A stretch of 64,000 nucleotides of DNA, taken from assembly GCA_905178155.1 (NCBI GenBank), contig CAJINV010000004.1, positions 6,640,933 to 6,704,932 on the forward strand. Direction: 5' to 3'. The stretch is from Amoebophrya sp. A120. Lineage: Eukaryota > Sar > Dinophyceae > Syndiniales > Amoebophryaceae. Of this stretch, positions 34,901-46,500 are shown one piece after another. Below the pieces are notes generated by a model that searched no databases, was not told the origin of the DNA, and saw only the letters and a program-made list of their open reading frames with translations. The translations under genes were made by a program, and so were the position numbers. Numbering within the stretch: the first letter of the stretch is position 1; the number at the start of each line of letters is the position of its first letter.

Positions 34901-37172
34901 CAGTGCTAGCGATATTTTCCACACATTCATGGAGAACCTTCTAGTCGAGGAGAAGCTCGAGCCGAATCTGGTGTCGTATCTCGCCCCGTTTGCCATTGAG
35001 CAGAAACTTGTTTTCCCCGAGCCTGACGCGAACGGACCGGAGGGAAGCATATTACCAGCTTCCCTGCACACATCGAGCCTGGATACCATATTACTCGACC
35101 TCCACGTCCGCCAAGGGCCGATCGCGGCCGGAGTCTTATACAGTTCGGCCTTCAACGAACCGAAGAATAGCCAGACCAGCTTTGTCTGCGACGACGTGCG
35201 GTGTGCGGCGGATCTGTGGAACGGCTACGGCTACGCGACCAACAAGGGCGAATCGAGCCCGTTTTTAGACGTATGAGAGTGCACAAGCCCCCCTCCCCCT
35301 CATTTGTGTTGCATGAACAGCAACACAAGCGCTGGCAAAGATGCAGCTTCTGCATGACAAATTCCTAGAGGATTGTAGTGTTGTTTTGGATTCCGGAGTC
35401 TGTCATGCAAACAGTGCTAAGAGGCAAAGGATGTATTTGGAATTTTGCATGACAAATGAGCGGGAGGGGGAGTTGTGCACTTTCATAAGACGGCCCGAAG
35501 GACTACGACAGCGGGCTGTTCTCCGGGTGGACGGGATGGATCGCGCTCGCGGTGGGGTTAACCATGGCGCAATACTTTCTCAACGCCTTGGTCAACAAGT
35601 ACGTGTCCGTCATCTGGAACAAAATCGCCCACACCGTCGGTAATGATGATAAACTCACTATGATAAAGCGATAGTTTTTGTTCTAGTGGATGTTATTGTA
35701 GAAAAAGACAATGGTCCATGACCATGACAGCCTAGATTTTTCTGCTTTCACATTTTTTGTGGGAAGATGCATGGAGCTTGATAGTAGCTCGCTATTACAG
35801 CGCGCCGCCGTTGATGCAAGCATGGAGTGCTTTTGCATGAAGTAGTTTATTGCCTACATCATGTAACATCATGGCACTCGCACTTGGTCGAAATTTCTAT
35901 TGCATCAGATGCTAAAAAAAAGAACAAAGACGCCCCGCATCATCGTCCTGAGAAGAAGTTTAAAGAAAAAAAAATACAGCGACCGTTTTGTCCTTCTGGG
36001 TCGGTGAGATGATCTTCGACAGCGACCCGGAGTCCGATTATAGCACAACGCAGTTGCTGATGCTGGCGCTGCTGTCCGTCCTGGTTTTCAGTTCCATCGT
36101 CCTTTTCCTCCTTTTATGCACTGCAAAAATGTCTGGGTCGGGAAGGTTGGAACTTGTCATGCTAAATCTGAATCACGCAAAAATCTGTGTTGCATGATTC
36201 CCAAATGCTGCCAACTTTTGAGCAAGCTGAGAGGCAGTTTCTCATGCAGGATAGCCATGATAGTGATCTTACGGAATCTGTCATGCTAGGTCCTCCAGTA
36301 CAGATTATATGGGTCATGGAAAACCTGCATGACAAGTCGAGCAAAGTTCCAGACCCAGACACTTTTGCATTTGATACCTTTCCAAGGAGCAGGCGAAGGC
36401 GCAGGCGAAAGCCATGCAGGAGGCCAGGTTATCCAAAGACGCCATCGAACTGAAGGACCACGAGGCACTGGAGGAAGAAATCGAGGAACACGAGTATGAC
36501 TAGCTCAAATCGGTTACCATCTCAAACGTTACAATAGAATCTGGAGTTTGTGTTGGATGATAGGCATGACAGGCTCGCACAGCGTTCCCCCTTTTGCAAT
36601 ACAAATTTCGCCAGATTTTCGTGGGGTTTGGAGCTCCGGAACTTGTCATGCGCAACCCTATGAGAGTTGGCTAGATCATGCTCATCATGCAAGACAAATC
36701 TCGGACTCTATTGTAATGTTTGAGATTGTAACACCTGAGCGGGTTATAACTAGCGGGATAGCATTTACCACGAGGAGGACGGCGACATGGACATGCAAGA
36801 CTTGGAAAAGGTATCAACTGCAAAAATGTCTGGGTCTGGAAGGTTGGAACTTGTGATGCTAACATTGGACCCTAAAAAAATCTGTATTGCATGGCCAGCA
36901 AGAGGAGTCTAGGCTGTGCTACGCGGGGAGGGCGTTTGTCATGCGGAGTAGGCATCAGGAAGCCATCTAAAAATCTGTGATGCTAGCCTGTGCATTACAG
37001 GCATAGTGGGTCATGCAAAACATGCATTTGACAAGTCTCAGAATCTTCCAGACTCAGACATTTTTGCATTTGATTAAAGGGCCTTGCCGCCGTGAACAGC
37101 AGAAGAAAAAGCAGTTACCACCTACCCGGCGGGGGCAGGAATTCCGGGAATGGAGAAGGACTGCAGCGATGA
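31902..37172 (+). CDS. nucleotide-sugar-transporter-like (DMT/SLC35 fold) membrane protein with a large hydrophilic insertion
   Basis: 1006 residues in nine exons: 31902-32336, 32601-33834, 34120-34151, 34473-35271, 35493-35639, 36004-36114, 36382-36494, 36754-36811 and 37081-37172. An 85-residue acidic N-tail precedes membrane segments near residues 89-106, 120-141, 182-200 and 228-246, and further ones from 266 to 325. The stretch GLRNMFGQSKIPMSMLFAWLILGKK, followed by a Trp-containing helix, is the hallmark of nucleotide-sugar transporters (QxKI...ALF...LLG+). About 500 hydrophilic residues (330-835) then intervene before two more segments (about 842-862 and 896-918) and a charged tail. 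Family members are normally 300-400 residues, so the insertion is unusual. The role would be import of a nucleotide sugar into Golgi/ER; the substrate is unknown. IE23-IE29 interrupt it. The 35640-36003 intron is discussed in the findings. The in-frame TAG at 36501 lies inside IE28 and is spliced out. Confidence 0.72.
32337..32595 (+). mobile_element. introner element IE23, family A (subgroup A4)
   Basis: Left end TATCAAATGTAAAAATGTCT followed by GGAACTT instead of the usual GGGTCTGG, right arm AGACATTTTTGCAGTGCATA. Perfect ACCCG repeats (32332-32336, 32596-32600). The interior is the reverse complement of IE27. Confidence 0.93.
33835..34114. mobile_element. introner element IE24, family C
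   Basis: Near-perfect inverted ends TATCCTGAGTAAAAACGT / ACGTTTTTACTCAGGATA. Flanks CGTGC and CGTCC (one mismatch). Without splicing, TGA is met immediately (33840-33842); removal joins TCC GTG C|CG AAC. Confidence 0.93.
34152..34467. mobile_element. introner element IE25, family F
   Basis: Left TATGGAACTGTCAGGATCG; right CGATCCTGCCACATCCATA. Perfect AGTTC repeats (34147-34151, 34468-34472). With IE24 it encloses a 32-nt exon. Confidence 0.93.
35272..35487. mobile_element. introner element IE26, family I
   Basis: Sole family I copy. Left TATGAGAGTGCACAAGCC with CCCCCTCCCCC; right end read on the other strand TATGAAAGTGCACAACTCCC. Perfect AGACG repeats (35267-35271, 35488-35492). Confidence 0.9.
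36115..36376 (-). mobile_element. introner element IE27, family A (subgroup A4)
   Basis: Ends TATGCACTGCAAAAATGTCT / AGACACTTTTGCATTTGATA. Perfect CCTTT repeats (36110-36114, 36377-36381). The interior runs opposite to IE7, IE23, IE50 and IE56. Confidence 0.93.
36495..36748. mobile_element. introner element IE28, family G
   Basis: Left end TATGACTAGCTCAAATCGGT; right end read on the other strand TATAACCCGCTCAGGTGTTA, then both share ATCTCAAAC. Flanks ACGAG and ACTAG (one mismatch). Removal joins GAA CAC GAG|CGG GAT and bypasses the TAG inside the element. Confidence 0.88.
36812..37075 (+). mobile_element. introner element IE29, family A (subgroup A3)
   Basis: Left end TATCAACTGCAAAAATGTCT; right end AGACATTTTTGCATTTGATT, with the last A changed. 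Perfect AAAGG repeats (36807-36811, 37076-37080). It can also be read as GT-AG (GTATC...TAAAG). Confidence 0.92.
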
Positions 37173-38859
37173 TTTAGTTGAAAAATTCGGGGACAACTAC
37201 GAGAAATAATGTTGAACGAGATCACAACTAACCCGATTTGAACCGATTTTGAACACCATGTCTGGAAGAAGTAGTACTTGGCTCGCATAACTGCTACGGT
37301 ACTGCCACTTTCATTTATTTACTACTGTTTTCATCGCAACAACTTTTTCTTTTTATGCAAGTCCACGTCCAGAAGTGCAGTTTTCTGTACCACGACAAGA
37401 GTCGATGTAACACAACAAGCACCTGCAAGATGAATGCAAACATTATCTTCACGGCAATAAAACGAAAACCATTTTCATCACGTCGCGCAAACAACCAAGT
37501 AGACCAGTGCTGCTGCTGTAAAACAAACGACGATAGTCATGCAAACCCAGCATGAGAACAGATACAGAAACCACTCTACGTATCGCAGCAGAAGCACGAG
37601 ACCAGACCACGAAGCTCAGCTGACAGTCCCGCGCATCTGAGACGCTGTGAATCGAACCAATAAATCGACCGTACGAAATGCTATAAGTCCATTAATGTCA
37701 ACGTCAAAGAACAAGAACGCAACACGGGGAACAGAACACAACAAAAAAACACGACTCCCTACTATCACTAGCACTTCTGCAAAACAACAACGAAACTGCA
37801 ACACAAATATTTGGATATACAACTTTACAACAACACGAGGGCCTGAGCCTGACGGTAATGAAAAGCGACAGATTATTTGTTACCGCTAGGCCCGTCATTT
37901 TTATCAAAAACTTCTACAACACAAAACCAGAACTACACTAAGAATCGAAACAAACAACAAATAGAACTACACGCAACTACGCACATGCAAATTTCATATG
38001 GATTTGCGCGAAGAAATTATCACATACACACAACGCACACGCAGCACTTGTATTGCAATTGCATGAAATACCTTTACTAGTGCTACATCTTCGCGTCACA
38101 TTAAAACTGGGCACACGAAAGCTACTAAATGATGGAATCGCTGACGGAGCTACCACTCAAAAGGTACTTGTGGTGCTGGCGGGCCTGCTATCGAGATCCA
38201 ATTATAGACCTTACGTTTTGACGCTGTACTACTGCGATCGTATTAACAGCACAGATGGAGGAGATGTATGGCGCAAAAATAGCGACGGACCTCGCTGTTA
38301 GGCTTGTCCTGACATAAACTATTTTCCAAAGTTTAGGTACCTGTATGATTCATTGTAGCCTTTTCATGCTTGGAATTTCAAATTATGTTTGAGAGGGTCC
38401 GAAGAAAAGTGGCATTTTATGTCTACTTACACAGCCTTGGAGATTGCAATGCCTCCTCCTCTGCGTCTGCGTTACTACGTAATTATATCAGGCTGTGGCC
38501 TTTAACTCGATCAGCGATATGGCCAACTGCAGTTAAAGTTGAAGCGACCACGATGTTTGTAGTAGTCTAGGTTTTCTTGCGCAACACATGGATGCAGACA
38601 TTAAACTTTTTCAAACCTCTTTTCGAAAAAAATTCCAAAAAAATCGAAAAATCGTAACAAAACGCTTGCTTTTATAGCAGGTAGGTACAATGCTCGTTGT
38701 ACGGCAGTTGCCACTATGCTTGGAGGTTGTGTGTTCTGTGAAGATGGCGGTGAAAAAGAAGCGTAGAAAAAAAAACACGGCGGACTTGCTGTTGACGCTT
38801 CGACACAAAAGACAGCTGAGGCTCCGCATTTCTTTTTTCGCTGGGTTTTTTTTGGCCGC
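37173..38859. other. intergenic spacer with A/C-rich patch
   Basis: AT-rich DNA. From about 37600 to 38060 the + strand is strongly A- and C-rich (repeated AACA/CAACA words), giving Thr/Asn-rich junk translations. I see no gene, RNA or introner element. An A-rich run at 38625-38660 precedes the GC-rich island. Confidence 0.55.
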
Positions 38860-40130
38860 CCCTGCGAGGATTGTCTCGGGCAATCCTTGGCGCCGCTCGA
38901 CGCCGCCGCACGCTGGCAGAAGACGAAAGCCCCCGCCGCTGCGTGGGCGACCCCCGACCCCCATTGACTCCTCGAAAGCGGAGGCCTTTGCCCGGGCTCC
39001 CATCCATCCTGCCGAGGAATCTGGAGGCCGCATGCGGGGCGTGTGGGTGTGTCTTGATTTGCCCGCGGGTGGAGCAAAAGCGGCAGGCGGCCACTTGCTA
39101 GGCGGAGCCATATGGCAAGAGCTCGGCGCGGCTTTTGGGGGCGCAGTTGTTGGCGAAGGGCGCAGCGCCCAAGCCCGGAGCGCTCCGGGTCCGGCCTGCA
39201 GCAGGCCCGGCCCGGCCCGGCGCCAAAGTCCGGGCGGTCCAGTCAGTGGGGCGGCCGGCCAAACGGGGCAAGCAAGGAAGCGCCCGCCCCGCGCGTTGGC
39301 ACAAGGCGCGCGCGTCATAGCCGCGGACGGTGGCGCGCCTAGTGCCACGCATGCCGCCGTGCCCAACGTCGAGGGAGCGCACTCGCGTCCTGTTTGCGGG
39401 GGATTTGAATGCGCTGCGGTGTGATATCGAAGGCGCCGCCATGACCAAGGCCGATTTTGAAGGCAACCCAACCCTATTCCCTCGGTTGTGGTCCTTCGGC
39501 GCGCGGCGGGCACTTAGGTCAATGTGGCCCCGGGCGGTGTTCCTCTTCATTGCGCAGGGCGCGGGCAAGCCCTTGGGGAGGCGGTGGCGAATTCTTTACC
39601 GAAGCGCGCCCCAGTGGAGTGAGAGTGTGTCAACGCGACCGAGTGCCGTCGCGGTCAGCGACGCCCCCGCCCGGTATGCATGAGCGCCGAGGAGCGCGGC
39701 CCCGGCGGGCCGGCCCGCCGGCCCTATCTATCAGACAGGCACGGGGCCTTTCTTTGGGCCTCCGCGCCGATCGCTCGCCCGGCCGGCCGCGACGTGCCCG
39801 GCCAGGGACCCGCCCTTGCCTGTGTTTTCTCTCAGACAGGCAAGCGTGGCCCGGCCCTTCTTCCTCCAGCCCCCCCCGGCACTGCGCTCGGCTAGGGCAG
39901 CCAGGACCGCAGGCACCCCCGGCGCAGCACGCCCGGGTCGCGCCCGGCCAATTCCCGGGAAGTTGCTCCAACCCCCCCCTTTCACCAAAGGGGCGCCAGC
40001 ATGCATGCAGCCCCTCGGCGCCGGGCGGCCGGATCCCGGCGGCTTTTTCGGCCCGGGGGCGACGCGAGAATCCTTCGTGGAAGTCTGAGTCGTGCCGCCC
40101 GCCCGGGCGCACCCACCCGCGTCAGGCAGT
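38860..40130. other. very GC-rich island without a recognised gene
   Basis: About 1.3 kb whose base composition (dominated by GGCCC, CCCGG and CGGGC words) exceeds even the exons and changes abruptly at both edges. Long open frames exist on both strands, but their Pro/Arg/Ala/Gly-heavy translations overlap each other and look like by-products of GC content. One stretch (39388-39500) encodes FAGDLNALRCDIEG, faintly like the GDxNA strand of endonuclease/exonuclease/phosphatase domains of LINE retroelements, but it is too short and isolated for a call. CAGACAGGCA occurs twice, at about 39732 and 39833. Foreign insertion, a degenerate retroelement or a regulatory island are all open. Confidence 0.5.
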
Positions 40131-40877
40131 GAATTTGGTATCCATATCTCAGATATGGTCGCGACGCCTATTTCCTGGCAGAAGGTGCAATCTAGACCAT
40201 GCGTGCATGTTGCTGTCTGTTTGGATTCTGTTGCTCGCTGTTCGAAGACAAGATCTGGAATCCTGGTTCGCGAGGCAGGTGGCTACAAGATCGTTGAGCC
40301 GGTCGTCGGACTCTGCAAGATCGTTGAGCGTCCGCGACAGAAATGTTGAGAAATGTTGTATTGCCTTCCATCAGAAGTTTGTGTCTAACAATGCGCCGCT
40401 GCTGTTGTTGACAATACAAGCTAGCAGGATCTTTGGGGGTGCCGCGTGGACTGAGTTGTGGCCTCTGTTTTTTTTTTTTGACTCCTTTATGGAACGACAA
40501 TGTAAATGTATCAACGAGGACGATCAGGCCCAGCATAAGTTTCGTCCATATTCGAGAAGTCTTCACTACTACATTCGCATTTATGACGAGAGTACAACTC
40601 CAGTAGCAGTACCGTTTGGGTAAATACATTACATCATTTTGCGATCCAGAAGAAGTGCCAGTATATATTCGCGGGAACAAGAAATTCCGGACGAAAAAAT
40701 ACCTACAACTACCCAATCCCTATGTGGTTGTGGTTCTCGCGAACATGGACCGCATGCATAGGTTCGTGTGCGTCTCTGATATTCCTACCTTTCTTAGACA
40801 CAAGCCAACAAACAATTTCTATTTCATTCGCTAGTTGCCAGAAAATTTCCATTCACTCAGCGTATTATTACGACACA
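40131..40877. other. spacer upstream of gene at 40878
   Basis: Composition returns to ordinary spacer. AAGATCGTTGAGC is duplicated at about 40288 and 40317, and AGAAATGTTG is repeated in tandem at 40339-40358. No gene recognised. Confidence 0.5.
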
Positions 40878-42717
40878 ATGGCAGAGGAGCAGAAGCAAAC
40901 TAAGCCAGAAGCAGCAAAAGTTCAGCCCGAAGCCGAAGCGACAACCACGGAACAAGAGCAAAAAAAAAGCCCAGAGCTTGTTGAGCCGAAGCCGAAGCAG
41001 CAATGGGTAATCACGCTGACCAATCTGTTGGAGTCCGCGCCGAACGCCGAGGCTCCTGCGCTTGCCGAGCAGCTGAACAAATTGGGTTTCACGGAGGTTA
41101 CTACCAAATCGGTGAAGAATAAAATCAAAAGCGACGCCCTGCGGAAGGTGGCGGAAGCCACCGCGGCGTCCCGCTTGGACAAGTTTGAGCAAATGTTGCA
41201 AAAGTACGCGAAAGCCGACGTGGCGCGGGCGTTTGGGTCCCGTCAGCGGTTCCCGCAGACGGGGCAGTGGACGTGGCCCGAGGATGCGTTCTTGGGCAAT
41301 CCGGTGAAAGACCCGTTCCACCCCGCGTCGCCGTTTAAACACCAGCTCCCGAAGAACTTCCTCGAGGTGTTGTCTCCGGACATGTACAAGTACAAGCAGA
41401 TGACCGGCGAGCACGCGCACTGCAAGCACACCAGCCATCTGATGCAGTACCTGCTCCGCGTGGCGGGCGGAGCGCCGAACGGCATCCGACACGCCATCAG
41501 CGCACCGTACTTTGATCCGAAGAAGAAACAGGTGTTCTACTCTTTTGCCGACCAGTTGGGGAGCAAACCGATTACGATGCCGGCTCAAGTGCGTCAGTCG
41601 TTCGAGCAGCGCGGGTGGAAAGTGTTCAAGGATTTTGTCGCCGATGTCGGTGGGTTTTTCGAAGTAGGAGGTCGGGTGACAGAACAAGAGGAGCAAAAAA
41701 CTACAACTACGCCTTCGGCTGCAGCTTTCACTCCCACGATCGACACACTGATTCTGGACTTGGACACCTTCGGCTACGCTTTCGGCAACAACACCGGGCA
41801 CGGGATGCTGATTTTCAAGCTGAAAGTGAACCAGGAAAAAACGCTGTTTCGCGTCGTACACATATCAAGGGCAAAAATGCCTGGGTCTGGAAGAATGCAA
41901 GTTTGTCATGCTTGTCCCGCATGACTCTTGAATCTGTCATGTATGAGCAGGAAAGCAGCCTCTTACCTGTCATGCAAAAACGCAGTTTGTCATGCGGGAA
42001 GCGAAGACCATAGGAGCTCAGAAACTTGTCATGTGTGGCTGCGTAACGCAGTGCGCCCACCATGCACAAACCAGCATCACCTGTAGTTTCCAGACCCAGA
42101 CACTTTTGCAGATGATGACACAGTTTCGCGCACAAGTTTTCGCTGGACCAGTGGATGTATCAAATGCAAAAATGTTTGGGTCTGGAAGGATGCGAACTTG
42201 TGATGCGTACTTGGATCATCACACAAAAATATGTCATGCTTAGACAGCAAAGGGAGCTCCTTTTCCTGTCGCCGATAGAAGGTGTTTGTCATGCGGATTA
42301 AGCATTGGGAAGCCGTCTCAAAACCTGTGATGCTAGGCCTTGCATGGCACACCTTCTGTGTCAAGCAGACACAGCAGCACAAACGTCAGCAATCTTCCAG
42401 ACCCAGACACTCTTGCAATGTATAGGATGCAGACGAGTGCGTGGCTCACGGTCGCGGAGGCGCAGAAGTACTGGGAGGAGGGGATCAAGCCGTTTGTCTT
42501 TTCCCGCGCGGACGAGAAGGAAAAGGCGAAAGCGGCTTTTTCCGTTCTGTTTCAGGAGTTTGTGGAACCAGAATTCGACACCGTAAGCTGGGACCAGCGC
42601 AAGGGCTTTTCGAACGGGCAGAGCCTCAGCGTCAGCAGGGTCGACGCCGTGGGGTATGAGAAGTTTGTGGAAGACGTGTTACCGCGGTTTTATGACGCGT
42701 TCGCGGGGTTGCAGTAG
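40878..42717 (+). CDS. conserved-looking protein of unknown function, 435 residues
   Basis: Exons 40878-41862, 42123-42157 and 42430-42717 (TAG). A Lys/Glu/Gln-rich 40-residue N-tail is followed by a compact, low-repeat protein: a helical part (TLTNLLESAPNAEAPALAEQ), then LDKFEQMLQKYAKADVARAF, the motif HCKHTSHLMQYLLR, an AxISAPYFDPKKKQVFYSF strand pair, WKVFKDFVADVGGFFEVGGR, and a C-terminal helix ending VLPRFYDAFAGLQ. It looks like a soluble globular enzyme or binding protein, but I recognise no family. IE30 and IE31 lie only 40 bp apart and leave a 35-nt exon between them. ATG 40878 follows GACACA and opens the frame. Confidence 0.72.
41863..42117 (+). mobile_element. introner element IE30, family A (subgroup A1)
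   Basis: Left end TATCAAGGGCAAAAATGCCT; right end AGACACTTTTGCAGATGATG (terminal ATA lost). Perfect ACACA repeats (41858-41862, 42118-42122). No sliding position yields GT or a 3' AG. Confidence 0.92.
42158..42424 (+). mobile_element. introner element IE31, family A (diverged A3)
   Basis: Left end TATCAAATGCAAAAATGTTT; right end AGACACTCTTGCAATGTATA. Perfect GGATG repeats (42153-42157, 42425-42429). Confidence 0.92.
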
Positions 42718-43531
42718 AAGAGGGAAGTCGTACGTTGAGCGGCTTGGATAGGTATTTAGATGATGATGTCCTGCCTCTGAGCAAGTAGAGTGTGACAGGC
42801 GGTTGCACATGACACTTCAAAACGACCGCGAAAAAGATACAACTCTGTGCACCACAACATAAGTATTTTGAATTGAAATTCGAATGCGTCAATTTCTTGA
42901 TATTCCTAAAGGCATGAGCACAACAAGGGTCGTTGTCCATAGTGACCTCGATAGTACATGACAATTCGATTCTTGGTTGCGATCTTCGATATTAACGAAA
43001 GCAGCCTATTGGATTTGGTCAAGCGAAGATGAGAAGCCGAGACGAAAACCTAAACCCGTTCTTTTTTTTCTGAAAAATAAAAATTCATGGCGCAGCACAA
43101 GCGGTCAACTCGTCTCATACGAAGGAACGCGAGGATGCGGGGTCATTCCGCCCTTTTGGATAGTGTTCTTCTACGGTAGCCGGTTCATCACGAGGTGTAC
43201 GTCTGGCTCTCTCCACTTGTTCGGACGCGGGAGTCATTGCTTTCTCGTGTCAAATTAATACTTCCTCGCGCCCTCGGTGCTCCCTCGTAGTAAAGTGCGA
43301 TTCTGTGGTCTGCGGTTACTCTTTCTCTTAAAGCTAAAGATTCCGAAGCCGTGCTAAGAATAAATGTTGTACTAGAATCTTCTGTCGCTAGTTCTTGTTT
43401 TGTATATTGAGTTGATCCTGTTTACTGTTCTTGCGAAGAAATAAGTCTCTTCGTCTCGTTCTCGGTGCAGATATAATTATCATCTCGACTGCTCCAGACA
43501 CCTCAACTTCGTGGAAGACAAGAATGCTCTG
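42718..43531. other. intergenic spacer
   Basis: AT-rich, with no gene or element recognised. It would carry the promoter of the fucosyltransferase-like gene. Confidence 0.55.
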
Positions 43532-46500
43532 ATGGCTTATCATTTTTCACCCTTCATCAAGATCTCCAACACTTCTACTAACGTTGTTCTGCTTTTCCTC
43601 CTTCGTCTCCTGTCCTGCGTGTTTTTGATCCTCAGTTGCAACGACCCGCAGACCACCCTCCCCGTGCGCGCCGCCCCCATCTGGGAAGAGGAACAGGGCC
43701 TGGCTTTTCTGTACGCAAACGAGACACACAACCGGCATGAGCTCCTGCGCCGCACTATCGCGGGGAAAAATTCCCCCTCCCCATATCGAAAAGGTACGTC
43801 GCAGACAATTTGTAATGCTGATTTGGGACCACAAATCATCTCTGTCTTGCAAGAAGGCAACTCCACAGGCTCCGCCGCATTATGCAGGCGGTTTGTGATG
43901 CTGTCTGGCCTAGCTATAGCGCACACGTTTCTCATGCTAAGCGCCTAGGTCAAAACCTCTCTACTCAGGTTTGGCGTGGCCCTGCAGTCCTCTTCAGCAA
44001 GACAAATCTGACTTGTGTACGCAAATCCAGCAACACAGACTTCGTCTCGATATGGGGAGGGGGGATTTTTCATTTTGATACGCACGCAGGCGTTGGTCCG
44101 CCAGCAGATGGGCCGGGACCGCAGAATTTACTGGCTCACCGTGGAGCAGCGCTTCGCCCGGCAGCAGCGAAAGCGGGAGTTGCTCCAGCGAATCTACACA
44201 CAGGACTGGAAAAATCGCATTTTTGAGAATGGTCAGGAAGAGAAAGAACAACAGCGTCAGGAGGAGCGAGATAAGTCGCTCCGTTCGCACAGCCATTTAT
44301 CTACAGCTGAAATTGCGGAGCTATACACCGACGCGCCGACCGCTGCCGAGGAGTTTGAGTTTCAGAAAAACGCCTTCCTCGCGCAACACGGGGACATCCA
44401 CGATGGCAGCAGTACGTCTAGCACGACGAGGACTTCATCAGATTCAGCAGCAGGCACGGTGGAACAAGAACGGCCTCATCTTGACAATGCTGCAGCTACT
44501 ACAGGAACGACCAATAGTGCGCCGTCAAAGCTGTCCGCAATGAAGGCGACGCTGGGGCGTGACGAAAGAGATAGTTCTTCTGCCGGCAGCACGTCATCTG
44601 TCGTACTAGCAGAGAGTACCAGAATTCCGGACCACGGAGATGCGACTACAAGCGAGGAGCAGCTCGCGCGCTACGGCGGGGCGAAACGCGCGAGAAGTAC
44701 TTCTGCTGCAAACGGAGCTGCGAATAAAGCCAGTGGGGTACTAGGTCCTACATCAAATACTGCAACTACAGGTACTTCTAACCAGAAACCATTTTCCGGC
44801 ACTACTTCTTCTACTCCTGCAGTAGATCCCGACCAGTACCTCCGGCTCCTCCAACAGCGTCCTCCGGGGCTCGTATGCATTGCAATCATGTCTGGGTCTG
44901 GGAGGCTGGGACTTGTGATGCAGACTCTGGAACACACAAGAATTTGTGTTGCATGAGCGCCAAAAGCTGCCCAAGTACAGAGTTTCGCATGCAAGACAGG
45001 CATCCTGAGGCGTGCTCAAAACCTCTGATGCTTTTGCCTGCATCAGACACCATTTTCGTGATCCGAAATATGCACGACAAATCTCGCAACCCCAGACATA
45101 TTTGCATTTGATAGCTCGTGTCTGGCTACAAGAACGAGCACCGAGTCGAAATCGACGGGCACAAGCTCACCTTTTGCGGGCTGGACCAGCTCTGTCTCGG
45201 CAGCGCCTGCGAGTACGCGGGCGGGAATATCTATGGATGTGTCAGGTTTGAAATCGTCAAAGTTGAAATAGTTTGTCATGCATAAAACGGACACCAGTTA
45301 GGCCTGCAGTTTGTAGTCGGTGCATGACAAATTTTCCCGGTCCTGGAAGCGAGTCTGTCACGCGGTTTAGGGCAAAAGAGCTGCCTTCTGTCATGCTAAC
45401 CAGCAGCCCAATTCTTGACCCTTACCAGCACTAGAATCTGCCTCCCTTGCGCATTCTGCAATAGAGTCAGTCTTTGTGTCGCATTTTATGCATGACAAAC
45501 CATTTCAACTTTGAGGATTTCAATCCTGACACATCCATAATATCACGTCGGACGGGACGGTTTGGGTCGGACAGGACTCGGTATCAAATGCAAAAATGTC
45601 TGGGTCCGGAAGGTAACCAGGTTTGTCATGCATATTTTGCATGACCCATGATGCTTGGAAAGCATGGCCTAGCATCACAGACTTGTGGAGCGCATCCTGA
45701 TGGCTGTCCCGCATGACAAATGCCCTTCCCGCGTAGTACAAAGTGAGGTCCTCTTTCTGGTCATGCAATACAAATGTTTTTAGGATCCGAAGATAGCATC
45801 ACAAGTTGCAACCTTCCAGACCCAGACATTTTTGCATTTGATACTCGGTTGCTTGGTACAACGAAACCTCCTGTGGCCGGTTTTGTAGCTGCAAGTCCAT
45901 TTCGAATCACGTTGAGGAACTAGAAAAAGAGAGACAGAACGACCGCAAGCAGCCGGTCGTGGTCGTAGATTACAGTGGCCACGGGGCTGACGGTCTCTTC
46001 GAGTACCCTTCAACATCTACCTCCGCCGACGAAATAAACTCAGACCAAATAAACCTCCGCCGCCTGATCACCAAGGAGCAAAACTTGCAATCCGAGAACA
46101 CGTGGCGGATTGCGCACAAAACCGACGGGTGCGGCGGCACGATCATCCCGACGCGGACGATCTTTCTCAACCGACCGATGATGAGTGGCCACCTCGGCTA
46201 CGGATCCCGGATCAACACCTGGCTCCGGGTCACCAACCTCGCCATCCACGTGGGCCACGGGTTCCAGTTGTCCCAGCACTCCTGTCCGGTGGAGCACCGC
46301 GGCCACCCGCACTGCTTCTTCCTATGAACTGCAGGAGTATCGTATTCGTATTGCAATCATGCATTGCAAATCTTTTTCTTGAGGTAAACCCGCATTACAA
46401 ATTTTCTTTCTCATGCTGAGGAAATTTGTAATGCATTTATACGAGTACGATCGATACTTTTGCAATGCATACTTCCAGCCGGCCAGCAAGTGCGGGCGCC

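Noticed and set aside
36501-36503. TAG as the end of the transporter-like gene
   Set aside because: The TAG lies 6 bp inside family G element IE28. Splicing continues the frame into 36754-36811 and 37081-37172.
38611-39513. Long minus-strand and overlapping plus-strand open frames in the GC-rich island
   Set aside because: Pro/Arg/Ala-rich translations occur on both strands at once, as expected from high GC. No domain or start context supports them.
40857-41861. 334-codon minus-strand open frame opposite the gene at 40878
   Set aside because: The plus strand gives a compact globular protein whose frame continues across two introner elements. The minus frame stops at the element and looks like an antisense shadow.
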